Below, piece after piece: positions 8,893-16,656 of a DNA stretch of 64,000 bases; within the stretch, counting starts at the first letter, position 1, and each line of letters opens with the position of its first letter. The position numbers were made by a program, and so were the translations under genes. Below the pieces are notes generated by a model, which did no database searches, was not told where the DNA came from, and saw only the letters and a list, made by a program, of their open reading frames with translations. This DNA comes from Nitrosomonadales bacterium (GTDB taxonomy: Bacteria > Pseudomonadota > Gammaproteobacteria > Burkholderiales > SG8-39), in the NCBI GenBank assembly GCA_005240145.1, contig SBAS01000019.1, positions 1 to 64,000 of the forward strand. Direction: 5' to 3'.

Positions 8893-9366
8893 TTACCAAT
8901 CTTCCTGCCACTCCACATCGATCCGCTTATTCTGCAAATCGATCTTCTTCACGTACACCGGGACGAAAGGCAGCAACCTGGTGCGCGCATCTTCCTTCGT
9001 CCCCGCCACTTCCATCACGTCATGCACGCCGTTGGAAGACATCTGCTTCACCACGCCGAGCACCATGCCTTGTTCGTTCACCACCTCCAGCCCGATCAAA
9101 TCGGACCAGTAGTAGCGCCCTTCTCCCGCCGCCGGCCGGGGAATCTCGACCGGCCTGCCCTTCAGCTTGCGCGCGTCCTCGGGATTCTCGATGCCCTCCA
9201 GCTTCGCCAGCAGCGTGCCCGAGTGCGGCCTGGATTCCTGCACCGCCCGCGCCACGCCGCCGATCCACCAGAGCGGCGCCGCGGCGAGCAGTTCGGGTTC
9301 GTCCACCACCACCCTGAGCCAGCCGCGCACGCCATAGGGTTCGGCGACGCGCCCGTACTCGATCAA
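8893..9366 (-). CDS. rimM: ribosome maturation factor RimM
   Basis: A roughly 157-residue 16S processing factor that binds S19 during 30S head assembly. It has the N-terminal RimM barrel ([37 protein letters not shown]) followed by the PRC-barrel half ([37 protein letters not shown]). The start is uncertain: TTG at 9366 places translation just before the conserved first strand and 34 nt after rpsP, while a TTG at 9426 would overlap rpsP. The gene order rpsP-rimM-trmD-rplS confirms the identity. Confidence 0.95.
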   Translation of the reverse strand: MIEYGRVAEPYGVRGWLRVVVDEPELLAAAPLWWIGGVARAVQESRPHSGTLLAKLEGIENPEDARKLKGRPVEIPRPAAGEGRYYWSDLIGLEVVNEQGMVLGVVKQMSSNGVHDVMEVAGTKEDARTRLLPFVPVYVKKIDLQNKRIDVEWQEDW

Positions 9367-9400
9367 CGACTGAGGAAGGCTTCCGCCTTCCGCATCCCTG

Positions 9401-9658
9401 CTATGCGGCTTTTTTGCTCTTGCCAAACTGCTTGACCAGTCGCGTCACCGTGGACGAGGGCTGCGCGCCCTTGCCCTTCCAGTACTTCACGCGCTCGACG
9501 TCGACGCGCAGCGACTCGCGCCCCGCGGGCGCCTTCGGGTCGTAAAAACCCACGCTCTCGATAAAGCGGCCGGTAGCCGCACGGCGTGAATCGGCCACTA
9601 CCAGATGGTAGAAAGGCCGCTTCTTGGCGCCGCCTCGCGCCAGTCGAATAACCACCAT
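9401..9658 (-). CDS. rpsP: 30S ribosomal protein S16
   Basis: An 85-residue small-subunit protein beginning [19 protein letters not shown], followed by [21 protein letters not shown] and the lysine-rich tail. ATG 9658 has a Shine-Dalgarno AGGA 6-10 nt upstream and matches the family start; further-upstream in-frame codons would add an unrelated extension. It is the first gene of the operon, directly behind a TATAAT element. Confidence 0.98.
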   Translation of the reverse strand: MVVIRLARGGAKKRPFYHLVVADSRRAATGRFIESVGFYDPKAPAGRESLRVDVERVKYWKGKGAQPSSTVTRLVKQFGKSKKAA

Positions 9659-9692
9659 GTAAAGATCCTCTGAAACTCGCGAAAGGGAGCGG

Positions 9693-9698
9693 ATTATA
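9693..9698 (-). promoter_or_regulatory. -10 box for the rpsP operon
   Basis: The minus strand reads GTATAATCC at 9699-9691, a perfect TATAAT hexamer about 35 nt before the rpsP ATG. The -35 region is poor. The regulator gene at 9757 diverges from the same 98-nt intergenic space, so that protein could influence this promoter. Confidence 0.55.
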
Positions 9699-9756
9699 CG
9701 CATGCATTTCGCTTTGCGGGGGCATTAAAGCAAAGGGAACAGTGTTACAGTATTTT

Positions 9757-10221
9757 ATGCCCACCATACGCCTGGAACAGGACGTCTTCGAGGGCCTGCA
9801 GAAGCTTGCCAAACCCTTCGTCGATTCCCCGAGCATGGTGGTCCGCCGCCTGCTCGAAGAGCGCGGCGTCTTGAGCAAGGTGCCGGAAGCGGCGAGAGGA
9901 GCACGTGCCGCACCGGATGCGCTGACGCCGCAAGCCACTTACGAAAAGTATCTCCTGCTCATCCTGCTCAAGGAGTTCGACGGCCAGGGCCACAAGCGCG
10001 ACGTGACGCACGCCATCGTCAAACGCATGATGAAGGACGGGCACATCGGCGCGGCGGACCAGGAACTGGTCAGCACCGGCGAAACCAAGGGCGAGAACAC
10101 CATCACCTGGGCGCGCAACGCGCTCAAACAGCGCGGCTACATCAGCCGGGCCGCGCGCCGCGGAATCTGGGAATTGACCGCCGAGGGCAAGAGTGCGGCA
10201 GGCAAGGTCGTGCTTCCATAA
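9757..10221 (+). CDS. ribbon-helix-helix / Mrr-N-like winged-helix DNA-binding protein
   Basis: A 154-residue protein from ATG 9757 (an in-frame GTG lies five codons upstream). The first 35 residues (PTIRLEQDVFEGLQKLAK followed by SPSMVVRRLLEE) look like a ribbon-helix-helix strand-helix-helix unit. Residues 70-154 (YLLLILLKEFDG, TWARNALKQRGYISRAARRGIWELTAEG) resemble the winged-helix N-terminal domain of Mrr-type restriction proteins, but no nuclease domain follows. It is likely a small transcriptional regulator and could be autoregulatory, since only 98 nt separate it from divergent rpsP. Its target is unknown. Confidence 0.7.
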   Translation: MPTIRLEQDVFEGLQKLAKPFVDSPSMVVRRLLEERGVLSKVPEAARGARAAPDALTPQATYEKYLLLILLKEFDGQGHKRDVTHAIVKRMMKDGHIGAADQELVSTGETKGENTITWARNALKQRGYISRAARRGIWELTAEGKSAAGKVVLP

Positions 10222-10374
10222 CGGGGCCCGGTCGGAGGTGTTTCAGATTGAGGTCATGATTCCTTAGCGAAGCAGCCATTCGGGTCAGGTCAACACTAGG
10301 TCCGCTAGAACCACAACGTGCCCAAAATGTCGGAAATCAAGCCATCGCTCTGTAGCGCGAATAACTCGCCCCGC

Positions 10375-10556
10375 CTACCGCTTGACTTGATTCCCGTATA
10401 CGTATTCGACCGATACCGTTTCTCCTGTTGGTTTCTTGACTACTCCACGACCATGAAATTTTCCATCCGAAAATGGGCCGCTCGGCCGATTTGCATCCGG
10501 ACTTCGTACTTTCCGATCTTCTCGAGCACGCCGCCAGTGCCCTCCCTAGCGAAAGG
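10375..10556 (-). pseudogene. decayed gene remnant (kinase-like and MORN-like reading fragments in different frames)
   Basis: The interval 10222-10583 carries no intact gene and is noticeably less GC-rich than its surroundings. On the minus strand one frame reads GGVLEKIGKYEVRMQIGRAA, which resembles the first strands of Hanks-type Ser/Thr kinases, then stops at 10440-10442. A second frame over the same region reads SGPFSDGKFHGRGVV and GETVSVEYVYGNQVKR, then a stop at 10375-10377, resembling a C-terminal MORN repeat. A frameshifted or deletion-fused remnant would explain both. The similarity is judged by eye only. Confidence 0.25.
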
Positions 10557-10583
10557 CTATCACGCAGTACTGCTGCTATCTAC

Positions 10584-11045
10584 TTAGGCAGCAGCCCGCC
10601 TGCGGCTGGCGCGGCCGGATGGGCTTCGACGAGCCCGTTTCGCCCGAAGAATGGAACGCAACGCGTCGTTGACTGATTCAGAATTCGGAAACGCCTTCTG
10701 CACGTCCGGATCCAGCAGAACGACGTTGGTTCCCTCTTCCTGAATCCGCTTGTAATACTTGCCTCTGACGCCCTTCGTATAGTCGAAGTTGTATTCGGCA
10801 CGCATCTCGTCGGCCACAGCCTTGCTCTTAAGTTTCATGGCGTTTGCGCTCGTGCCAGGCTTGGGGGTGTCGAACTTTCTGCGGAAGGCTTCAAGATCGA
10901 AGCTGCCTTTGCCACGGCGCAGCTTGCCGCGTAGCGGCGCGAGGAGCGCCCGGTTTATATGTCTTCCGCGCACGCCTTTGGATTTGAAATCCGAGAGCCT
11001 GTACTCGGGCCGCAGTTCGTCAATCGTCTTAGCCTTATTTTTCAT
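10584..11045 (-). CDS. small protein with two copies of a DELRxEY...KGVRG motif; third gene of the parDE-type operon
   Basis: A 153-residue protein of unknown function. Two related segments are visible: residues 8-31 (DELRPEYRLSDFKSKGVRGR) and residues 80-102 (DEMRAEYNFDYTKGVRGKYY). Only the second continues into TNVVLLDPDVQKAFPNSESV, typical of small stand-alone proteins often found beside toxin genes. The protein ends in an Arg-rich tail. ATG 11045 overlaps the toxin stop (ATGA), so it is translated from the same message. An internal Met near residue 70 could also start a shorter product covering only copy two. Confidence 0.7.
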   Translation of the reverse strand: MKNKAKTIDELRPEYRLSDFKSKGVRGRHINRALLAPLRGKLRRGKGSFDLEAFRRKFDTPKPGTSANAMKLKSKAVADEMRAEYNFDYTKGVRGKYYKRIQEEGTNVVLLDPDVQKAFPNSESVNDALRSILRAKRARRSPSGRASRRRAAA

Positions 11046-11386
11046 AGATTGCCCGTACCGACATTTGTATCACCGAGTAGCCAGGCAGGGATGTCGCGCT
11101 GCCCATGCATCACGCGCCAGACGTCGATGTGGTCGTCGCGCTCGATGTAAAAGACCAGATGCGGGAAGCGCGTCAGTGGCCAAGAACGCAGACCGGGGAG
11201 GTCCAATTCGTTTGCGTATCGAGGCGAGCCGGTGGCTGGATGGCGTGCGATGTGGAGATAGGCCTGTTCCAGGGCTTCGATGAAACCCAGCGCGGCCTGC
11301 TTTGCGTCCTCGCGCAAGTAGTGCCCGATGGCTTCATCGACGTCCCGGTTGGCGAGCTCGCGCGGGATGACGGTCTTGGACTTCAC
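11042..11386 (-). CDS. RelE/ParE-family toxin
   Basis: A 114-residue protein with the ParE fold pattern: IPRELANRDVDEAIGHYLREDAKQAALGFIEALEQAYLHIARHP in the helical hairpin, then GSPRYANEL, LRSWPLTRFPHLVFYIERDDHIDVWRVMHGQRDIPAWL. The final strand with its VMHGQRD signature is typical of ParE, whose members inhibit gyrase or, in related RelE proteins, cleave mRNA. It follows the antitoxin with an ATGA overlap and is itself coupled to a third gene. Confidence 0.9.
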   Translation of the reverse strand: MKSKTVIPRELANRDVDEAIGHYLREDAKQAALGFIEALEQAYLHIARHPATGSPRYANELDLPGLRSWPLTRFPHLVFYIERDDHIDVWRVMHGQRDIPAWLLGDTNVGTGNL

Positions 11387-11622
11387 CCCCGAGCGCGTCG
11401 CTGGACGCGCTTGCGCAGCGCGCCGAAATAAGCGCCATTGGCTGGTGCCGCCTGAGCGGAAGCGGCGCCGTCCAGCAGCAAACCGCGCAGATGCAACCGA
11501 TCCGCATCCTTGCGGATCAACTCGCGCACGTATTCGCTGCTGGTGCCGTAGCCGCGCCGGGTGACCTGCTCATCCACGAAATCCTTGAGCGATTCGGGCA
11601 GGGATATGTTCATCGTGCTCAT
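11383..11622 (-). CDS. ParD-like ribbon-helix-helix antitoxin
   Basis: A 79-residue protein starting MSTMNISLPESLKDFVDEQV, then RRGYGTSSEYVRELIRKDADRL: the RHH DNA-binding strand and two helices of ParD/CopG antitoxins, followed by a flexible toxin-binding tail. An alternative ATG lies at 11613. Neither ATG has a clear Shine-Dalgarno, and the predicted transcription start is only a few bases away, so a leaderless message is possible. It is the first gene of a three-gene operon. Confidence 0.88.
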   Translation of the reverse strand: MSTMNISLPESLKDFVDEQVTRRGYGTSSEYVRELIRKDADRLHLRGLLLDGAASAQAAPANGAYFGALRKRVQRRARG

Positions 11623-11629
11623 GGACTGA

Positions 11630-11657
11630 TGTTAAGCGCCTTGGCAAAATTTGGCAA
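11630..11657 (-). promoter_or_regulatory. promoter/operator of the parDE-type operon
   Basis: The minus strand carries TTGCCA (11657-11652), 16 nt, then TTAACA (11635-11630) ahead of the antitoxin start at 11622. The forward strand shows TTGGCAA twice (11641-11647 and 11651-11657), a 10-bp period that overlaps the -35 and spacer and is suited to paired RHH dimers. Autorepression by the antitoxin or complex is inferred from this and from the family's usual behaviour. Confidence 0.5.
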
Positions 11658-11700
11658 GATGGCCTGATTGAACCGCTCTACACAGGTCTACGGCCTCGCG

Positions 11701-12786
11701 CTAGCCGCCTGCGCTACGGTATTTCGCGATCGCGCCCTTATGCAATGTCATGCCGTGCCCGGGCCGGTCGGGGATGCGGATGTGGCCGTCCTTGCACAGC
11801 GGCAGTTCCTCGAACAGGTCGGGCGGCATCCAGTCCATGAGCTCGACGAGAAAACCGTTCGGGATCGCGCCGCTGACCTGGATTGAGATTTCGTACACGA
11901 CGTGCGGCGAAACCTGCACGCCGTGGGCCGCCGCCAGGCGCGCGATCCTGAGCGTTTCGCTGAAACCGTTGGCGCGGCACACGTCGGGCATCAGGTAGCG
12001 CGCAGCCCTGCGCTCGATCAAGTCCCTGAATTCGTATCGGTTGTAATGGTTTTCCCCGGTCGCTACCGGGATAGCGATCGATTCGGAAACCAAAGCGCAA
12101 GAAAAGTTATCGTCGGAGCTCACGGGCTCTTCGTACCAGACGAGGTCGAAATCCTCGAGTTGGCGCGCCTGGCGAATGTTGCCCTCGACATCGAGCCTCT
12201 GGTTGACGTCCACCATCATGCGCACGCCGGGGCCGAGGGCCTTTTTCACCGTCTCGACGCGCTTGCGGTTGGCGAGCGGGTCGGGATCGTGGATCTTCAT
12301 TTTGTAGTAGGCACATCCCATACCCGCGTAGCGCTCGGCTTCGGCGACAAGGTCCGCCTCCCTGTACTTGCCCCAACCGCCGCTGCCGTAGCAGGCCACG
12401 CGGTCGGTGACAGCGCCCCAGAGCTTGTACAGCGGCAGCTTCGCCGCCTTGCCGGCGATGTCCCACAGGCCGATGTCGAGCGCCGAGAGTGCCATCCCCG
12501 CGATGCCGACTCGCCGCACCCCGCGGTCACCGCGATACATCTTCTCCCACAGACTCTCGACCGAGCGCGGGTCTTCGCCGAGCAGCAGGGGCTTGAGGCG
12601 CGTCTCGAGATAGACGAGGACCGATTCCGCGCCGCCGCCGCCGAAGATGAAGCTGTAGCCCAGGCCCCGGATGCCCTCGTCCGTCGCGATCTCGGCCACC
12701 ACCAGCTTGTGGTGCGCAAACTCCAGCGCCATCTGCCTGGAAGTCGGCACTGTAAGGACGCAGCTATCGATTGCGGTGATTTTCAT
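11701..12786 (-). CDS. mandelate racemase/muconate lactonizing enzyme family protein
   Basis: A 361-residue enolase-superfamily enzyme that would abstract an alpha proton from a carboxylate. The active-site residues are intact: KMK with Lys164, metal ligands Asp193 (MVDVNQ), Glu219 (WYEEP) and Glu245 (TGENHY), Asp268 and His295 (SPHVV). The Lys/His pair is that of the MR subgroup, so a sugar-acid dehydratase or racemase is most likely; the substrate is not determinable. ATG 12786 overlaps the stop of a 45-residue membrane protein gene (ATGA). Confidence 0.93.
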   Translation of the reverse strand: MKITAIDSCVLTVPTSRQMALEFAHHKLVVAEIATDEGIRGLGYSFIFGGGGAESVLVYLETRLKPLLLGEDPRSVESLWEKMYRGDRGVRRVGIAGMALSALDIGLWDIAGKAAKLPLYKLWGAVTDRVACYGSGGWGKYREADLVAEAERYAGMGCAYYKMKIHDPDPLANRKRVETVKKALGPGVRMMVDVNQRLDVEGNIRQARQLEDFDLVWYEEPVSSDDNFSCALVSESIAIPVATGENHYNRYEFRDLIERRAARYLMPDVCRANGFSETLRIARLAAAHGVQVSPHVVYEISIQVSGAIPNGFLVELMDWMPPDLFEELPLCKDGHIRIPDRPGHGMTLHKGAIAKYRSAGG

Positions 12787-12920
12787 GAGGGGTTCGCCGG
12801 GCCAGGCGGCTCGCGCTCCTGTGCATTGTCGCCGGATTTTTTCTTCGGCCAGAAAAAATCCACCACCCAGTAGCCGATGAGGAAGAAGACCACCACCGCG
12901 AGGAGTTCAAATCCGTCCAT
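12783..12920 (-). CDS. 45-residue single-pass membrane microprotein
   Basis: A short reading frame from ATG 12920 encoding a peptide that begins MDGFELLAVVVFFLIGYWVV, continues into DFFWPKKK, and ends in a polar tail rich in Glu and Pro. It has one clear transmembrane helix (about residues 5-24) followed by a positive cluster. It overlaps the upstream membrane-protein gene by 14 nt and the enolase-superfamily gene by ATGA, so it sits tightly within an operon, which argues for real translation. The function is unknown. Confidence 0.6.
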   Translation of the reverse strand: MDGFELLAVVVFFLIGYWVVDFFWPKKKSGDNAQEREPPGPANPS

Positions 12921-13560
12921 GGCCCGCCTCCGGCGCGAGTTGCCGCCTCAATTCGTCGAGGCGACGGTACATCTCGTCGGACTCGTCCACTTCCTGCATG
13001 GCTTCGGCGATCTGCGCCGCGAGTTCCTCGCGCGCGCGCAGACGTTCGTCCAGCGGCAGGAAGCGGATAGCGCGCCGCGCGTCGAGCGCTATGTCGAACG
13101 CGAGCCAGGCGAAGCCCAGAGCAATGAGTGGGCGCTGCGCCAGGCCCGCGGCGCGAAAACGACACCAGATCAGGGCGAGCATCGCGAGCGCATTCACATA
13201 GGCAAGCACGAGCGCGAGGAAGAACGGCCAACCCGGCGCGCGGTACAGGCACCAGGGCAAGGCGACAAAGACCAGGAGGCATTGAGCCGCGGCGGGCAGG
13301 ACGAGCGGCGTCAACGCATGCACGGCGGTGGAAACTTTCGGGCCCGAAGGCGTCGCGAAAAGCGCAAGCGTCCTCGCCACGGGAACAAAGGGCGTGAACG
13401 GATTGAGCAGCGCGACTGCCCTGCCGCGGATCTGGTAGTGATTCGACCCGAACGAAAGCGTTGCGCGCGACCAGAGCGCCTGGCCTCGCTCGAGCAGCAC
13501 AACGCAATCGAAGAGGTACAGCGCAGCGGCCAGAGCGATCACGGCCGCCTCCGTGGTCAC
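12907..13560 (-). CDS. multi-pass membrane protein of unknown function
   Basis: A 217-residue protein with hydrophobic segments near residues 3-23, 82-106, 111-133 and 142-160. A basic stretch (RRAIRFLPLDERLR) and a soluble, acidic, probably helical tail (residues 170-217, EELAAQIAEAMQEVDESDEMYRRLDELRRQL) follow, which may form a coiled coil. GTG 13560 overlaps the stop of the DUF2167 gene (GTGA). I do not recognise the family; neighbouring genes suggest a shared envelope role. Confidence 0.65.
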   Translation of the reverse strand: MTTEAAVIALAAALYLFDCVVLLERGQALWSRATLSFGSNHYQIRGRAVALLNPFTPFVPVARTLALFATPSGPKVSTAVHALTPLVLPAAAQCLLVFVALPWCLYRAPGWPFFLALVLAYVNALAMLALIWCRFRAAGLAQRPLIALGFAWLAFDIALDARRAIRFLPLDERLRAREELAAQIAEAMQEVDESDEMYRRLDELRRQLAPEAGHGRI

Positions 13561-14420
13561 TGCTGTCCGGGCCCGGGCGGGGAAGATTCCTTGCGGCCAA
13601 ACAGCTTCTTCAGCAGCGCCCAGGCGACCATCAGCGCGCCGCCAGCGATGACCCAGAGGAATTTGCCCAGGGATTTGAACAGCCCCGCCTTCGCCGCGGC
13701 GGCCGCGCCTCCGCCCAGCACCAGCGCGGCGAGACCGTACTCGGCGATCCTGTCGCCGGACTTGAACTCGGCGTACTGCTCGCCGGCGACGAACTGGTAT
13801 CCGGCCAATGCGCCGTTGAAGGCCTTCATGTCCGCGTTCAGCGTCTGCGGCGAGGTCACCAGGACCGCGCTCATCACGCCGCTCCTGCCCAGCAGCCGGC
13901 TGGTGTAGTTGACGTGCAAGCCGCCCTTGTCGTCGCGCAGCCGCATGCCCCACTCCAGGCGCTTGGTGTTCGAATCGTAGTGCGGCGGCACGTGCCAGCC
14001 GTCGGTGTAGATCGGCGCCATGCCGAGGCGCTTGCGCTCCTCGTTGCCGGGAGCGTCGCCCTTCTGCAGCGATTCGAGCAGCGCCGCGGCGTCGATCTTC
14101 TCATCGTCCTTGACGTAACCGACCGCCTCGAAGGAGAACACGGCGAACCAGTCGAGGTTCGCGGGCGCAATCAGGTAGTGGCCGTCGCGCGGCGGATTGC
14201 CCATCAGTTCGAGGAAGCGGCGCGTATTGGGCTCATCCAGAAACGAATAGCCCGCGGGAATGCGGATCTTCGCCTTGGCGCCGATCGTGCCTTCGCCGGG
14301 CGCGCGCTGCCAGGCGAGCTTCTGCAGTTCCTGGATGACCTGGTCCGGGTCGCGCTGGGCCTGGACGCCGAACGCAAAGCAGGCAAGGACGCACAACAGC
14401 AGGGAACGCAGGATGTTCAG
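13557..14420 (-). CDS. DUF2167 family membrane protein with signal peptide
   Basis: About 287 residues matching DUF2167: GTIGAKAKIRIPAGYSFLD, GWHVPPHYDSNTKRLEWG, NYTSRLLGRSGVMSAVLV, and late hydrophobic segments (about residues 225-265) ending in a Lys-rich, Pro-rich tail. The start is unusual. No ATG or GTG precedes the signal peptide; a CTG at 14420, with GAGGA 7 nt upstream, would give MNILRSLLLCVLACFAFGVQ, a classic signal sequence. A TTG at 14396 is the fallback and leaves a truncated signal. The function of the family is unknown. Confidence 0.85.
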   Translation of the reverse strand: MNILRSLLLCVLACFAFGVQAQRDPDQVIQELQKLAWQRAPGEGTIGAKAKIRIPAGYSFLDEPNTRRFLELMGNPPRDGHYLIAPANLDWFAVFSFEAVGYVKDDEKIDAAALLESLQKGDAPGNEERKRLGMAPIYTDGWHVPPHYDSNTKRLEWGMRLRDDKGGLHVNYTSRLLGRSGVMSAVLVTSPQTLNADMKAFNGALAGYQFVAGEQYAEFKSGDRIAEYGLAALVLGGGAAAAAKAGLFKSLGKFLWVIAGGALMVAWALLKKLFGRKESSPPGPGQQ

Positions 14421-14430
14421 GGTCCGGTCC

Positions 14431-15780
14431 TCAGCGCATGCCCGGCAGCATGCCCTTCATATTGCGCATCATGCGCTGCAGGTTGCCGCCCTTCATCATT
14501 TTCATCATCTGCTGCATCTGCTCGAACTGCTTGAGCAGCCGGTTCACCTCCTGCACCTGCACGCCGGCACCGGCGGCGATGCGGCGCTTGCGCGTCGCCT
14601 TGATGATCTCGGGCTGGGCGCGCTCCTTCTTCGTCATCGAATTGATGATGCCCTCGATGCGCGCGAGCTGCCTGCCGTCCTGCAGCTGCGCCGGATTGAT
14701 CTGCCCAGCGAGCTGCGCCGGCAGCTTGTCCATGAGCGAAGCCATGCCGCCCATCTTGTTCATCTGCTGCAGCTGCTGCTTGAAGTCTTCGAGGTCGAAG
14801 CCCTTGCCCTTCCTGACCTTGTCGGCGAGCTTCTGCGCCTGTTCGACGTCGACCTGCTTATGGGCTTCCTCGACCAGTGACAGGATGTCGCCCATGCCGA
14901 GGATGCGCGAGGCCATGCGCTCGGGGTGAAACAGCTCCAGCCCGGCGAGTTTTTCGCCGGTGCCGGCGAACTTGATCGGCTTGCCGGTGACATGGCGCAC
15001 GGAGAGGGCCGCACCCCCACGCGCGTCGCCATCCAACTTCGTAAGGACAACCCCGGTGAGCGGCAGGCGTTCGCTGAAGACGCGCGCGACGTTGACCGCG
15101 TCCTGGCCCTGCATCGCATCCACCACGAACAGGGTTTCGGCCGGCTGCAGCTGCGCGTGCAGCGCTGCGATCTCCTGCATCATCGGCTCGTCGATCGAGA
15201 GGCGACCCGCGGTGTCGACGATGACGACGTCGCAATAGCGGGTTTTCGCGTATGCGAGGGTTTGCCTTGCGATATCCGAAACATTCTGGTCTGAAGTACT
15301 GGAGAAAAATTCGACGCCCGCCTGCGCAGCGACCGTCTTCAGTTGCTCGATCGCGGCCGGGCGGTAGACGTCGCAGGAAACCACCAGCACCTTCTTTTTC
15401 TGCGCCTTGAGGAAGACCGCGAGCTTGCCGACGGTGGTGGTCTTGCCCGAGCCCTGCAGGCCGGCCATCAGGATCACCGCGGGCGGCGCGACGGCGAGGT
15501 CGAGCTGCGCGTTCGCTTCGCCCATCAGGCGCGCGAGCTCGCGATGCACGATGCCCACCAGCGCCTGCCCCGGCGTGAGGCTGCCGATCACCTCCTGGCC
15601 GAGCGCCGCCACGCGCACCTGCTCGATGAAATGCTTCACCACCGGCAGCGCGACGTCAGCTTCGAGCAGCGCGATGCGCACTTCGCGCAGCGCCTCCTGC
15701 ACGTTGGCTTCGGTCAGGCGCGCTTCGCCGCGGATCGTCTTGACGATCCTGGCAAGGCGTGCGGTCAGGTTATCGAGCAT
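14431..15780 (-). CDS. ffh: signal recognition particle protein Ffh
   Basis: A 449-residue SRP54 GTPase that binds signal peptides and 4.5S RNA and delivers nascent membrane proteins to FtsY. The N domain (1-90) precedes the G domain with P-loop GLQGSGKTT (107-115), CDVYRPAA, DTAGRL, TKLDGDARGG and a GTGEKL. The methionine-rich M domain ends in MMKMMKGGNLQRMMRNMKGM. Length and order are normal. ATG 15780 diverges from the YpjD-like gene at 15800, sharing a 19-nt space. Confidence 0.98.
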   Translation of the reverse strand: MLDNLTARLARIVKTIRGEARLTEANVQEALREVRIALLEADVALPVVKHFIEQVRVAALGQEVIGSLTPGQALVGIVHRELARLMGEANAQLDLAVAPPAVILMAGLQGSGKTTTVGKLAVFLKAQKKKVLVVSCDVYRPAAIEQLKTVAAQAGVEFFSSTSDQNVSDIARQTLAYAKTRYCDVVIVDTAGRLSIDEPMMQEIAALHAQLQPAETLFVVDAMQGQDAVNVARVFSERLPLTGVVLTKLDGDARGGAALSVRHVTGKPIKFAGTGEKLAGLELFHPERMASRILGMGDILSLVEEAHKQVDVEQAQKLADKVRKGKGFDLEDFKQQLQQMNKMGGMASLMDKLPAQLAGQINPAQLQDGRQLARIEGIINSMTKKERAQPEIIKATRKRRIAAGAGVQVQEVNRLLKQFEQMQQMMKMMKGGNLQRMMRNMKGMLPGMR

Positions 15781-15799
15781 GGGGTGCTAAACTGAAGAC

Positions 15800-16648
15800 G
15801 TGCCCGACATTGTAATTCACGTCGTCGCGAGTACCCTGTACGCCGCGCTCGCCTTGCACTTCTGGCAAACGCGCTGGCGCGTTCAACCCGAGCGTTGGCG
15901 CCTTCGGCCGGCTGCAGCGCCAGGCGCTTCGAGCGAACTGCGCGCGTGGGAACGCGCCGCGATCCTGCTGCCCCTGCTGCTCCACGGCGGGCTCCTGTAT
16001 GAAGAAATCTTCGCCGCGCCGCAGATGCGCTTCGGTTTCGCGCAGGCGCTGTCGATGATGCTGTGGCTGGCGGTGGCGATCTGCTGGCTCGAGGGCCTCG
16101 CCTACCGCATCGAGGCGCTGTTGCCGATGGTGCTCGTGATCGCGGCCCTGTGCGCCCCGCTGCCCGGATTCTTTTCCGGCCGCGTTACGCCGGATGCGTA
16201 CTCGCTGCAATTCAAGCTGCATTTGTTCGCCGGCATGCTCGCCTACAGCCTGTTCGCCGTCGCGACGTTCCACGCCCTGCTCATTTCCTTCGTCGAGCGC
16301 CAGTTGCACCTGCACCCGAGCGTGGTCGATCGCGGCGTGCCGCCCCTGCTTTCGCTCGAAGCGCTGGTGTTCAAGCTCACCGGCGCGGCCTTCGCGGTCC
16401 TCACGCTGACCTTTGCGGTGGGCATCGCCTACTCGGAGAACATCTTCGGGCGCGCGCTACGCTTCGACCACAAGACCGTGTTCGTGGTGCTGTCATGGCT
16501 GATATTCGGCCTGCTGCTCGCCGGCCGCCTCCTCTACGGCTGGCGCGGCCGCACTGCGTTGCGCTGGACGCTCGCCGGCTTCCTCATGCTCATGCTCGCC
16601 TATCCCGGCAGCCGCTTCGTGCTCGAAGTCATCCTCGGGCGCAGCTGA
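15800..16648 (+). CDS. YpjD/CcsA-like cytochrome c assembly family membrane protein
   Basis: A 282-residue inner-membrane protein with about eight hydrophobic segments. It resembles the CcsA/HemX-like family annotated as YpjD in enterobacteria: LLHGGLLYEEIF, LQFKLHLFAGMLAYSLF, SLEALVFKLTGAAFAVLTLT and FDHKTVFVVLSWLIFGLLL. Conserved histidines (for example LKLHLF and FDHKTV) could handle heme, although the specific role of YpjD is unclear. The start is GTG 15800. The next gene, a CBS/CorC transporter, follows after 8 nt, the common ffh-ypjD-corC neighbourhood. Confidence 0.88.
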   Translation: MPDIVIHVVASTLYAALALHFWQTRWRVQPERWRLRPAAAPGASSELRAWERAAILLPLLLHGGLLYEEIFAAPQMRFGFAQALSMMLWLAVAICWLEGLAYRIEALLPMVLVIAALCAPLPGFFSGRVTPDAYSLQFKLHLFAGMLAYSLFAVATFHALLISFVERQLHLHPSVVDRGVPPLLSLEALVFKLTGAAFAVLTLTFAVGIAYSENIFGRALRFDHKTVFVVLSWLIFGLLLAGRLLYGWRGRTALRWTLAGFLMLMLAYPGSRFVLEVILGRS

Positions 16649-16656
16649 AGGATCGC

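Noticed and set aside
10318-10587. 89-codon plus-strand open frame
   Set aside because: No ribosome site, no family resemblance and atypical codon use; the opposite strand gives more meaningful fragments.
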